DNA from: Propionibacteriaceae bacterium
GTDB lineage: Bacteria; Actinomycetota; Actinomycetes; Propionibacteriales; Propionibacteriaceae
Direction of reading: 5' to 3'
Assembly: GCA_031254155.1 (NCBI GenBank)
Contig: JAIRVA010000020.1
Span: 1-11,198, forward strand
Length of the DNA stretch: 11,198 nt
The notes below the pieces were generated by a model. The model worked only from the letters and a program-made list of their open reading frames with translations, did no database searches and was not told where the DNA came from. A program made the position numbers and the translations under genes. Positions 1 to 6,647 of this stretch are shown here, one piece after another (position 1 is the first letter of the stretch; each line of letters begins with the position of its first letter).

Positions 1-115
1 GGTCTGGGCCGAGTACGGCCGCCCCGCGAACGGGGTCGCCGACACGCGGGCCTTCCCGGTCACCCCGCCGCCAACGTGGCGCGTTCGCCGCCTGGCGAGA
101 CCGGTCGCGGGCTAA
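1..115 (+). CDS. C-terminal end of an unidentified protein (partial, cut by left edge)
   Basis: An open frame enters from the left edge in frame 2 and stops at TAA 113-115. It encodes about 37 residues beginning VWAEYGRPANGV and ending RRLARPVAG. Almost every codon ends in G or C, as in the other genes here, which is the main reason to accept it as real coding sequence. The tail is rich in Pro and Arg and shows no motif I recognise, so no function is given. It converges on clpC, leaving only 17 bp between the two stop codons. No intrinsic terminator is visible in that gap. A short CCCCG-cgaa-CGGGG hairpin lies inside the coding tail and is probably incidental. Confidence 0.6.
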   Translation, partial: VWAEYGRPANGVADTRAFPVTPPPTWRVRRLARPVAG

Positions 116-132
116 GAACTCCCCCGTACCCC

Positions 133-2634
133 TCAGACACCCAGCTCGGCCAGGGCCGCGTCGGAAACGCGGGGCCTGGGCGTACCGTGGAAGGTGAACG
201 CCTGCTCCGAGCCTTCACCCGCGACGTCGACCATGACCAACTGGCCGGGCTGCAGTTCGCCGAACAGGATCTTCTCGGACAACGGGTCCTCAATGTCGCG
301 CTGGATCGCCCGCCGCAGGGGCCGGGCGCCGAGCGTCGGGTCGTACCCCCGGTCCGCCAGCAGCGACTTGGCCGTCTGGGTCAGCTCAATGTCCATGTCA
401 CGGTCGGCCAGGCGCGTCGCGAGCTGGGCGATCATCAGATCGACGATCCGCTCGATCTCGGCATGGCTCAACTGGTGGAAGACGATGACCTCGTCCACAC
501 GGTTCAGGAACTCCGGGCGGAAGTGCTGCTTGAGCTCGTCCGTCACCTTGGCCTTCATGCTCTCGTACGAGCCCGCACTATCCCCGGACAAGGAGAAACC
601 GAGGCCGACGGCCTTGGTGATGTCCCGGGTACCGAGGTTGGTCGTCATGACGATGACCGTGTTCTTGAAGTCCACGACCCGGCCCTGGGCGTCGGTCAGC
701 CGGCCCTCGTCGAGGATCTGCAGCAACGAGTTGAAGATGTCGGGGTGGGCCTTTTCGACCTCGTCGAACAGGACGACCGAGAACGGACGCCGCCGGACCT
801 TCTCGGTCAGCTGGCCGCCCTCGTCGTACCCCACGTACCCCGGCGGCGAACCGAACAACCGCGAGGCGGTGTGCTTCTCGCTGTACTCGGACATGTCGAG
901 CGTGATGAGCGCGTCCTCGTCGCCGAACAAGAACTCGGTCAGGGCCTTCGTGAGCTCGGTCTTGCCGACGCCCGACGGCCCGGCGAAGATGAACGAACCC
1001 GACGGCCGCTTGGGGTCTTTGAGACCGGCGCGGGTCCGGCGGATCGAACGGGCGAGCGCGTGGACGGCGTCCTCCTGGCCGATGATGCGCTTGGCGACTT
1101 CGTCCTCCATGTGCAGCAGGCGCGTCGACTCTTCCTCGGTCAGCTTGAAGACCGGGATGCCGGTGGACGACGACAGGACCTCGGCGATCTGTTCCTCGTC
1201 GACGGTGGAGGGTACGGCGCCGCCGTTCGCCTTCCACTGAGCGTCGAGGCGCTCGCGCTCGGCCAGCAACTGGAGTTCCTGGGCCCGGAGGTTGGCGGCG
1301 GTCGGGAAGTCCATCGCCTCGGCGGCGGCCTCCCGCTCCTTGCGGACCTCGGCGAGCTTCTCGTCAACCTCGCGAAGGTTGGGGGGCGCGGTCATGAGCT
1401 TGATGCGCAGCCGGGCCCCCGCCTCATCGATCAGGTCAATGGCCTTGTCGGGCAGGAATCGATCCGCCACGTACCGGTCGGCTAGCTGGGCCGCCGCCGT
1501 CAGCGCCTGGTCGGTGATGGTGATGCGGTGGTGCGTCTCGTACCGGTCCCGCAGACCCTTCAGGATCTCAATCGTGAGCGAAATGGACGGCTCGGCCACC
1601 TGGATCGGCTGGAAGCGGCGCTCGAGAGCGGCGTCCTTCTCGATGTACTTGCGGTACTCGTCCAGCGTCGTCGCGCCGATCGTCTGCAGTTCGCCGCGCG
1701 CCAGCATGGGCTTGAGGATCGAGGAGGCGTCGATGGCCCCCTCGGCCGCGCCCGCACCGACGAGCGTGTGAATCTCGTCGATGAAGATCATGATGTCGCC
1801 ACGCTGTTTGATCTCGGCCAGGACCTTCTTCAGGCGTTCCTCGAAGTCGCCCCGGTAGCGCGAACCGGCCACGAGGGCGCCCATGTCGAGGCTGTAAATC
1901 TGCTTGTTCTTGAGGGTCTCGGGGACCTCGCCGCGGATGATCTGCTGGGCCAGGCCCTCGACAACGGCGGTCTTGCCGACACCGGGTTCGCCGACGAGAA
2001 CCGGGTTGTTCTTCGTCCGGCGGGAGAGGACGGTCATGACCCGTTCGATCTCCTTCAGCCGCCCGACCACCGGGTCAAGTTTGCCCTCGCGCGCCGCCTG
2101 GGTGAGGTTACGCCCGAACTGGTCGAGAATCTTGGAGCCGGTCGTGTTGGTCGTCCGTTCGGGGGCACCGGCCATCGTGGGTTGCTTGGTCTGCTGGAAA
2201 CCGGACAGCAGGGAGAGTACGGTGTCGCGGACCTGGTTAAGATCCGCTCCCAGCTTGATGAGCACCTGTGCGGCCACACCCTCGCCCTCGCGCAGGAGGC
2301 CCAGCAGGATGTGCTCGGTGCCGATGTACGGGTGGTTGAGTTGCAGCGCCTCGCGCAGAGACAACTCCAAGACCCGCTTCGCCCGCGCAGTGAAGGGGAT
2401 GTGCCCGGCGGGGGCCTGCGAACCCTTGCCGATGATCTCTTCAACCTCGGCCCGCGCGGCCTCCAGGGTGATCCCCAGCTGGCCGAGCGCCTTGGCCGCC
2501 ACCCCCTCACCCTCGTGGATCAGGCCCAGCAGCACGTGCTCAGTACCAACATAGTTGTGGTTCATCGCGCGGGCTTCGTCTTGGGCCAGGATAACCACCC
2601 GGCGGGCACGGTCCGTGAAACGTTCGAACATCAT
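133..2634 (-). CDS. clpC: ATP-dependent Clp protease ATP-binding subunit ClpC
   Basis: This is a Hsp100/Clp AAA+ unfoldase that recognises damaged or tagged proteins in the cytoplasm and threads them into the ClpP peptidase. Numbered from a GTG at 2637, it has paired Clp-N repeats (about residues 3-145, each with a GTEHxLLGL motif). The first AAA+ domain has Walker A GEPGVGKT (216-223), Walker B IFIDEIH (284-290) and arginine fingers ALERRF (337-342). A UVR-like coiled-coil middle domain covers about 425-462. The second AAA+ domain has GPSGVGKT (553-560) and VVLFDEVEKA (621-630). An LGF tripeptide at 679-681 matches the ClpP-docking loop. Length (about 833 aa) and order are normal for ClpC. 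Upstream of the start the minus strand reads GAGGAG-TA-GTG-ATG-ATG. The GTG at 2637 is too close to the ribosome site, so the ATG at 2634 is chosen; 2631, giving MFERF, is equally plausible. The gene appears intact. Confidence 0.97.
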   Translation of the reverse strand: MMFERFTDRARRVVILAQDEARAMNHNYVGTEHVLLGLIHEGEGVAAKALGQLGITLEAARAEVEEIIGKGSQAPAGHIPFTARAKRVLELSLREALQLNHPYIGTEHILLGLLREGEGVAAQVLIKLGADLNQVRDTVLSLLSGFQQTKQPTMAGAPERTTNTTGSKILDQFGRNLTQAAREGKLDPVVGRLKEIERVMTVLSRRTKNNPVLVGEPGVGKTAVVEGLAQQIIRGEVPETLKNKQIYSLDMGALVAGSRYRGDFEERLKKVLAEIKQRGDIMIFIDEIHTLVGAGAAEGAIDASSILKPMLARGELQTIGATTLDEYRKYIEKDAALERRFQPIQVAEPSISLTIEILKGLRDRYETHHRITITDQALTAAAQLADRYVADRFLPDKAIDLIDEAGARLRIKLMTAPPNLREVDEKLAEVRKEREAAAEAMDFPTAANLRAQELQLLAERERLDAQWKANGGAVPSTVDEEQIAEVLSSSTGIPVFKLTEEESTRLLHMEDEVAKRIIGQEDAVHALARSIRRTRAGLKDPKRPSGSFIFAGPSGVGKTELTKALTEFLFGDEDALITLDMSEYSEKHTASRLFGSPPGYVGYDEGGQLTEKVRRRPFSVVLFDEVEKAHPDIFNSLLQILDEGRLTDAQGRVVDFKNTVIVMTTNLGTRDITKAVGLGFSLSGDSAGSYESMKAKVTDELKQHFRPEFLNRVDEVIVFHQLSHAEIERIVDLMIAQLATRLADRDMDIELTQTAKSLLADRGYDPTLGARPLRRAIQRDIEDPLSEKILFGELQPGQLVMVDVAGEGSEQAFTFHGTPRPRVSDAALAELGV

Positions 2635-2675
2635 CACTACTCCTCGTCGGCAGCGAAAGCCACCTGCATCTAGCT

Positions 2676-2718
2676 ATTCTACCGCGACGAAGGGCGAGGG
2701 CAGACGAGCTCTGCTCGT
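2676..2718 (-). promoter_or_regulatory. candidate clpC promoter and upstream inverted repeat
   Basis: Read on the minus strand, TAGAAT (2681-2676) resembles a -10 box and lies about 40 bp upstream of the clpC start. No good -35 hexamer is seen 17 bp further up. Instead a perfect 15-bp palindrome, ACGAGC-tct-GCTCGT (2704-2718), occupies roughly the -35 to -50 position. That is where an activator would sit, and actinobacterial clpC genes are often activated by ClgR. However, the palindrome does not match the ClgR consensus I know (CGC-N5-GCG), so the identity of any binding protein is open. Confidence 0.3.
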
Positions 2719-2740
2719 ATGCCGAGCCCAAGGAAGCGGT

Positions 2741-2758
2741 TGACGGCGCGTCAGCGCC
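2741..2758. repeat. GC-rich nested inverted repeats between clpC and the ATPase operon
   Basis: Two overlapping short palindromes are present: TGACG-gcg-CGTCA (2741-2753) and GGCGC-gtca-GCGCC (2745-2758). They lie between the presumed clpC promoter and the AT-rich operator array. They could be a regulator site or a small hairpin at the end of an upstream transcript. No T-tract follows on either strand, so a terminator role is not supported. In such GC-rich DNA short palindromes also occur by chance. Confidence 0.25.
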
Positions 2759-2787
2759 GGAACACACTGCCCCGTTCCCCGCCCCAA

Positions 2788-2867
2788 TGTACGGTCTTTC
2801 CTCCGTATATCTTGATTATACGGTAACTTCACCGTATAATTTCATTGTACGGCTGACTCACCGTACA
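2788..2867. repeat. array of three evenly phased palindromes (six half-sites), candidate operator array
   Basis: Six copies of a 7-bp half-site, TGTACGG or TATACGG and their complements, alternate in orientation. Half-sites start at 2788, 2803, 2817, 2832, 2846 and 2861. The gaps between them are 8, 7, 8, 7 and 8 bp. They pair into three palindromes centred at about 2798.5, 2827.5 and 2856.5, exactly 29 bp apart. The middle one is the best, with perfect 10-bp arms ATTATACGGT and ACCGTATAAT around a 6-bp spacer. The outer two have 7-bp arms with an 8-bp spacer; the first has one G/A difference between arms and the third is perfect. The array ends 17 bp before the start codon at 2885 and covers the promoter. 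This looks like cooperative binding by a dimeric DNA-binding protein. An origin-like iteron cluster is a less likely alternative. Confidence 0.85.
2812..2840 (+). promoter_or_regulatory. promoter of the two-ATPase operon
   Basis: TTGATT (2812-2817) and TATAAT (2835-2840) are separated by exactly 17 bp, a near-consensus housekeeping sigma promoter, which stands out in such GC-rich DNA. Transcription would begin near 2847, leaving a leader of about 38 nt. Both hexamers overlap the middle palindrome of the operator array (2815-2840), and the third palindrome covers the predicted start of transcription. A protein bound to the array would therefore block RNA polymerase. This suggests a strong promoter that is normally repressed. 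Confidence 0.75.
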
Positions 2868-2884
2868 TTCCCAGTGGAGACGTC

Positions 2885-4087
2885 ATGACCGAAACAATGC
2901 CCCCGATTCGCCCGATCCGGATTACCTCTGGCGGCCAGGTGCCCCTGGCTGACATCGTTGGCCGGTCTGACACTATCTCAGCCTGGTGGGAGGACCTTGA
3001 CCGTACCTCTCTGCGCCTCAACGAACCCCGCCGCCTCGGGAAGACCACTGCGCTGCACAAAATGGCCTCAGCGCCCCGGCCCGGCTGGCTTGCCGCCCAT
3101 ACCACCATGGAGGGGCGGACGACCACCGTCGACCTCGTCAACCACGCGCTGCGCGACCTGCAACGCCGGGCGGGCAACCCCGCCGTGTTCGGCGAGGTTC
3201 AGGGTCGTCTGCGCCGGGCCCGGATCAAGCAGATCAAGGTCGAAGTCAAGGGCGTAGGCATCCAGGTTGATGCGGACTCCACCCCCGAGACCTCGTTCGA
3301 TTCCCTGGTCCGCGTGCTGCACGAGACCGCGCGGGTCCTGACGGAGCGCCACAAGCGGCTGCTCCTCATTTGGGACGAGTTCCCCGACGCCATCCGGGCG
3401 ATTGCGGAGAAAGAGGGTCGCGGGGCGGCGGCCGACATGATGGCCGCCTTCAGGGGCCTCCGTGAAGCGGAGAGTACGGGGAGCATCCGCTGGATTCTGT
3501 GTGGATCAATCGGGTTCCACCATGTCCTGCGGGAACTGCGCAGCGGTTTCGCCACGATTGATGATCTCGGCGTCACCACGCTCGGACCGCTGACCGCCGA
3601 CTGGTCGCGGTGGTTGGCCGCCTGCCTGCTCCGCGCGCTCGACCCGCGGGACACCGGCGCCGCGGCACCCTGGCTGGCCGACGCCTCCGACGGCATTCCG
3701 TACATCCTTGAGCTGATGGTCAAAACCATCGCCCAGGGTGCCGCCCAACCCGCGGATGCCCGCGCGGCCGGACGCTTGTTAGTGAGCGCCGCAACCGGAC
3801 CGCTGACCGAGGGCTTGCCGTTGCTCGAACGGGTGAGCCGGTTCTACGGCGACACCGCCCCCCTCGCGAACACCATCCTCGACCGCCTGGCCGAGGCCCC
3901 CCGGACACCAGCCGAACTTGTCCGCGGGCTACGGACGACCGGGATGAACGCCGACGTTATTGACAGAGTCATTGAACTGTTGACGTACGATCACTACATC
4001 CGCCGCGACGGGAGCAGCGACCTGCTGACATGGACATACCCCTCCCTCATGACCATCTGGCGCGCCCGGCGGGGAAGGCTCACATGA
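2885..4087 (+). CDS. AAA+ P-loop ATPase with C-terminal winged helix (archaeal-ATPase-like), first gene of a two-ATPase operon
   Basis: A 400-aa cytosolic protein of unknown role. It has a degenerate Walker A, EPRRLGKTT (47-55), of the GxRRxGKT type seen in the COG1672/ATPase_2 group. Walker B is LLLIWDEF (159-166) and a sensor-1-like segment is WILCGSIGFHH (202-212). A compact helical C-terminus (about 322-392, from YGDTAPLANTILDRL to TYPSLMTIWRARRG) has the pattern of a winged helix. The order AAA+ then winged helix is shared with Orc1/Cdc6 and STAND-type regulators. No nuclease, protease or membrane segment is visible. A ribosome site GTGGAG (2874-2879) lies 5 bp before the ATG. Its stop overlaps the next start (ATGA), so the two proteins are probably made together and may form a complex. 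ATT codons seem more frequent than in clpC, which may hint at acquisition. Function unknown; a defence or DNA-regulation module is only an inference. Confidence 0.85.
   Translation: MTETMPPIRPIRITSGGQVPLADIVGRSDTISAWWEDLDRTSLRLNEPRRLGKTTALHKMASAPRPGWLAAHTTMEGRTTTVDLVNHALRDLQRRAGNPAVFGEVQGRLRRARIKQIKVEVKGVGIQVDADSTPETSFDSLVRVLHETARVLTERHKRLLLIWDEFPDAIRAIAEKEGRGAAADMMAAFRGLREAESTGSIRWILCGSIGFHHVLRELRSGFATIDDLGVTTLGPLTADWSRWLAACLLRALDPRDTGAAAPWLADASDGIPYILELMVKTIAQGAAQPADARAAGRLLVSAATGPLTEGLPLLERVSRFYGDTAPLANTILDRLAEAPRTPAELVRGLRTTGMNADVIDRVIELLTYDHYIRRDGSSDLLTWTYPSLMTIWRARRGRLT
4071..4087 (+). promoter_or_regulatory. ribosome binding site and ATGA stop/start overlap that set the start of the second ATPase
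   Basis: GGGGAAGG (4071-4078) stands 5 bp before ATG 4084. That ATG shares bases with the TGA (4085-4087) ending the first ATPase. This is classic translational coupling. It favours 4084 over an in-frame ATG at 4030, which would add 18 residues unlike the family start and overlap the first gene by 58 bp. Confidence 0.8.
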
Positions 4088-5598
4088 CCGTCGTGCCGGT
4101 TTACACCCCCAGCCTTCTCCCCGGCGAGGCGCTGGAAAGGCTGTTTGTGGGCCGGGAACCCATCCTCGCCGACGCCGCCGCGCGGATCGGCGATGCCGTC
4201 GAGTCAGGGCGTCTGACACATACCTTGTTCATTGGCCCGACCGGATCAGGCAAGACGCACCTCCTCGCGCTCGTCCACCACCGGGCGTTGGGCCTACCGG
4301 AGTTTGCGACGCAATTTCGGCTCGTCTGGCTGCGCGAGGAGCCGTCGGCGATCCGGTCGTACGACGCCTTGCTGCGCGCGATTGAGGCTGGCGCTGGGCA
4401 CGGCCCGCCGGAGGGGCCCCGGCTCACCGTCGTCCTCATCGAAAACCTGGAGGACATCCTGCATCGCATTGGTACCGCGGGGCAGCACAAATTGCGTGCC
4501 CGGATCGAGTCTGAGCGAGATCTCTTGTTCATTGGTACGGCGACTCAGGCGACCCGCGACCTGCGAGACCAAACCGCACCCTTCTACGGGTTTTTCCACG
4601 CCGTCGCGCTGGAACCGCTCGGGATCGACCAGGCGCTGGCCCTCCTGGCCCGGATCGCGGAGACGGCAGACGACACGACCACCCTCGCGCTGCTGCGGGC
4701 GGATCCTGATCTGGTACGACGGCGTCTGACTGCGATCAATGCCCTCGCCGACGGCCAGCCCGGGACCTGGACCCGCCTCGCGGCCGGGGTATCGATGGCC
4801 GACCGCGACACCTTCATTGAGGAACTGACCAGCCGGTTCGACCAGATGGGACCGTTGTACCAAGAACGGTTGCACCGGCTGTCCGCCAATGAACAATCCG
4901 TTGTTACCTGCCTCATCGCGGCCGACCACCCGTTGGCAACAAAGTCGATGGCCGAAATGACCGGCGTCAGCCCACAGTCGCTCTCAACGGCGGTACGCGA
5001 CCTGGTCCGCCGGGGATGGATCCAGCGGGTGACGGGACGGCTCGCCGCGCTCGCCGACAAGCGCCTGGCGTTTTACGAGCTGGCTGATCGCTTCGCCCGG
5101 ATCGCCCTGAAGATCAAGGAGTCCGGTCGGGTACCGCTGGCGGTGGGAGTCGTGGCGGCGTGGTACGACCAGTGCGGACCGGCTGGGACACGGCCCGGCG
5201 TCTCAGCCAACCCGGAGGCAGTCGGGTCCTGGCTTGAGGTGGACGCCGCGCTGGCGGACGTACAATCCGGCTCGCCATACCAGGTTCTCGGACTGCCGTC
5301 CAGCGTTATCGACGTCCTGGAACAGGCTCTGGCCACCCGGAGTGTCACGGCCATACGGCTCGACATCCTGCTCCTCGCCGCGGAGGCCGGCGCCGGCCAA
5401 GACTGCGTAGACCGGGCGCTGGATGCCCTGGCCGGGTTGGACGACGACGAACTGGCAGCCGCGCGGCCGCGAGTCAGCCAGATCCGGCTGGCGGCGGGGC
5501 AGACCGCACCCGGCGGAGCCCCGCCGGGTGTGGAGGTCGTCACCCCCGCTGATCAGCCAGGGAGGACGCGCGGACGATCAGTTGGGGCTGGAAGCTGA
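4084..5598 (+). CDS. AAA+ ATPase with internal winged helix and C-terminal helical region, second gene of the operon
   Basis: A 504-aa protein of unknown role. It has Walker A GPTGSGKT (51-58). Walker B is unusual: VVLIENLEDIL (116-126) has Glu-Asn where Asp-Glu is normal. A possible sensor-1 strand is LLFIGTAT (147-154). A winged-helix domain spans about 266-340, with recognition region KSMAEMTGVSPQSLSTAVRDLVRRGWI. The next segment, FYELADRFARIALKIKES (330-347), recalls a signature I associate with larger ATPases carrying a TPR-like sensor. Here only some 155 mostly helical residues follow before a Pro/Gly-rich, probably disordered tail (about 470-504). The last 59 bp overlap the 3' end of the convergent lacI-type gene, so the final residues are antisense to that gene. 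Translationally coupled to the first ATPase. The missing catalytic Glu suggests an ATP-binding switch or partner subunit rather than a strong ATPase; that is inference. Confidence 0.85.
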   Translation: MTVVPVYTPSLLPGEALERLFVGREPILADAAARIGDAVESGRLTHTLFIGPTGSGKTHLLALVHHRALGLPEFATQFRLVWLREEPSAIRSYDALLRAIEAGAGHGPPEGPRLTVVLIENLEDILHRIGTAGQHKLRARIESERDLLFIGTATQATRDLRDQTAPFYGFFHAVALEPLGIDQALALLARIAETADDTTTLALLRADPDLVRRRLTAINALADGQPGTWTRLAAGVSMADRDTFIEELTSRFDQMGPLYQERLHRLSANEQSVVTCLIAADHPLATKSMAEMTGVSPQSLSTAVRDLVRRGWIQRVTGRLAALADKRLAFYELADRFARIALKIKESGRVPLAVGVVAAWYDQCGPAGTRPGVSANPEAVGSWLEVDAALADVQSGSPYQVLGLPSSVIDVLEQALATRSVTAIRLDILLLAAEAGAGQDCVDRALDALAGLDDDELAAARPRVSQIRLAAGQTAPGGAPPGVEVVTPADQPGRTRGRSVGAGS

Positions 5599-6583
5599 CG
5601 TGCTTGGCCGGTTGGCCGGTCAGGAGCATTTCCACGGCCGTCCAGCCGAGGTCGTGCATGGGCTGGCGGACGGAGGTGAGCGGTACCATCATCTCGCGCG
5701 CGAAGATGATGTCGTCGTAGCCGACCACGGCGACATCGGTGGGTACCACGAGGCCGTGGCGGCGGAGTTCCCGGAGGGCCCCGATGGCGACAAAATCGTT
5801 GATGCAGAAGACCGCGGTCACCGGGCAGACGGCGCGGGCCACCAGGCCGGTGGTCCTCGTGGCTCCCCCACTGGCAAGCAGTTTCGCCATGCCTTCCTGG
5901 CCGGAGTCGGTGGACATGGTCCCGACCGCGGTCGTGACGAGGACCTCGGCCACGTCGAGCCCGTACTCCTCAATCGCCTGAGCGGCCCCGGCCGCCCGCT
6001 CCTGGCAGGGCCGAAGCTCCGGCGGTCCGTTGATGAAGCCGATCCGGCGGTGGCCCTGGTCGAGCAGGTGACGGATGGCCTGGCGGGCCCCGTCGACGTG
6101 GTCCACGCTGACAGATTGGGCCGTGGTGGACAGGGCGTCGAGCAGGACCGTCGGAATGTGCAGGGTGTCGAGCATCTCGATCTGCTCCGAGGTGTCGCGG
6201 AACGGCGTGATCAACATGCCGCGTACCCCCTGCTCGGCGAACAGACGGATGTACCGCGACTCACGGTCCGGGTCCTCGTCCGAGCTGCACACCATCATGA
6301 GGCAATTATCCTGGGCAAGTCGGTCCTCGATGCCCCGGGCCAGCTCCATGTAGAACGGGTTGGAGAGGTCGCGCACGATCACGCCCACGGTCTGTGACTC
6401 CCCCACCCGCAGTTGGCGCGCCGACGCGTCGCGGACAAAGTTCAGGTCGCGCATGACGGCGAGGATGTGGGTACGAGTGGTCTCCGAGACCGCCTCGGGG
6501 TGGTTGAGGACGTTGGACACCGTGCCCGTTGACACTCCCGCCCGTTCAGCAACCTCTCGGATGCGTACGCGTTTAGCCGTCAT
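5540..6583 (-). CDS. LacI-family transcriptional regulator
   Basis: A 347-aa LacI/GalR-type regulator. The N-terminal helix-turn-helix (about 6-28, VRIREVAERAGVSTGTVSNVLN) and hinge region (about 44-60) bind operator DNA. The rest is the periplasmic-binding-protein-like sensor domain, starting at VGVIVRDLSNPFYMELARGIED and closing with FQPQLIVRASS, so the protein is full length. The effector is not evident from sequence; a sugar or nucleoside would be usual for the family. The start is set by a strong AAGGAGG four bases before ATG 6583. It lies 64 bp downstream of pyrE on the same strand. A CG-centred palindrome in that gap fits a LacI-family operator and suggests autoregulation. No transport or sugar-catabolic gene is next to it, so its targets are elsewhere or it controls neighbours indirectly. 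Its 3' end overlaps the convergent ATPase gene by 59 bp. Confidence 0.93.
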   Translation of the reverse strand: MTAKRVRIREVAERAGVSTGTVSNVLNHPEAVSETTRTHILAVMRDLNFVRDASARQLRVGESQTVGVIVRDLSNPFYMELARGIEDRLAQDNCLMMVCSSDEDPDRESRYIRLFAEQGVRGMLITPFRDTSEQIEMLDTLHIPTVLLDALSTTAQSVSVDHVDGARQAIRHLLDQGHRRIGFINGPPELRPCQERAAGAAQAIEEYGLDVAEVLVTTAVGTMSTDSGQEGMAKLLASGGATRTTGLVARAVCPVTAVFCINDFVAIGALRELRRHGLVVPTDVAVVGYDDIIFAREMMVPLTSVRQPMHDLGWTAVEMLLTGQPAKHVSFQPQLIVRASSLADQRG

Positions 6584-6615
6584 GGCGCCTCCTTCGGAAC
6601 AACATTAGCGCGGAT

Positions 6616-6627
6616 TGAAGCGATTCA
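6616..6627. promoter_or_regulatory. candidate LacI-family operator upstream of the 5540-6583 regulator
   Basis: TGAAGCGATTCA is a 12-bp CG-centred near-palindrome (10 of 12 positions symmetric), 33 bp upstream of the regulator start. LacI-family proteins typically bind such sites, for example TGAAACGTTTCA. Its position between pyrE and the regulator gene suggests autorepression of the latter. A weak -10-like TAATGT on the minus strand lies just downstream. Confidence 0.55.
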
Positions 6628-6647
6628 GTCTGCCACCCGCGGCGCGC

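Noticed and set aside
22..35. CCCCG-cgaa-CGGGG hairpin as a terminator
   Set aside because: It lies inside the coding tail of the left-edge gene, has only a 5-bp stem and no T-tract.
76..1485. Long open plus-strand frame opposite clpC
   Set aside because: It is antisense to a textbook clpC gene; its composition (Arg, Gly, Leu, Asp repeats) is typical of mirror frames in GC-rich DNA and it shows no domain pattern.
1528..2673. Second long plus-strand frame opposite the 5' half of clpC
   Set aside because: Mirror frame of clpC with no ribosome site or recognisable motif.
2788..2867. The phased repeats as a small CRISPR array
   Set aside because: Units are alternating inverted 7-bp half-sites with 7-8 bp gaps, not direct repeats with unique spacers, and no cas gene is present.
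4030..4083. Upstream ATG as start of the second ATPase
   Set aside because: No ribosome site, longer overlap with the first gene, and 18 extra residues; the ATG at 4084 has a good site and an ATGA overlap.
2638..5598. The ATPase operon as an insertion sequence or integrated element
   Set aside because: No transposase, integrase, terminal inverted repeats or target duplications are seen at its edges; transfer remains possible but is not shown.
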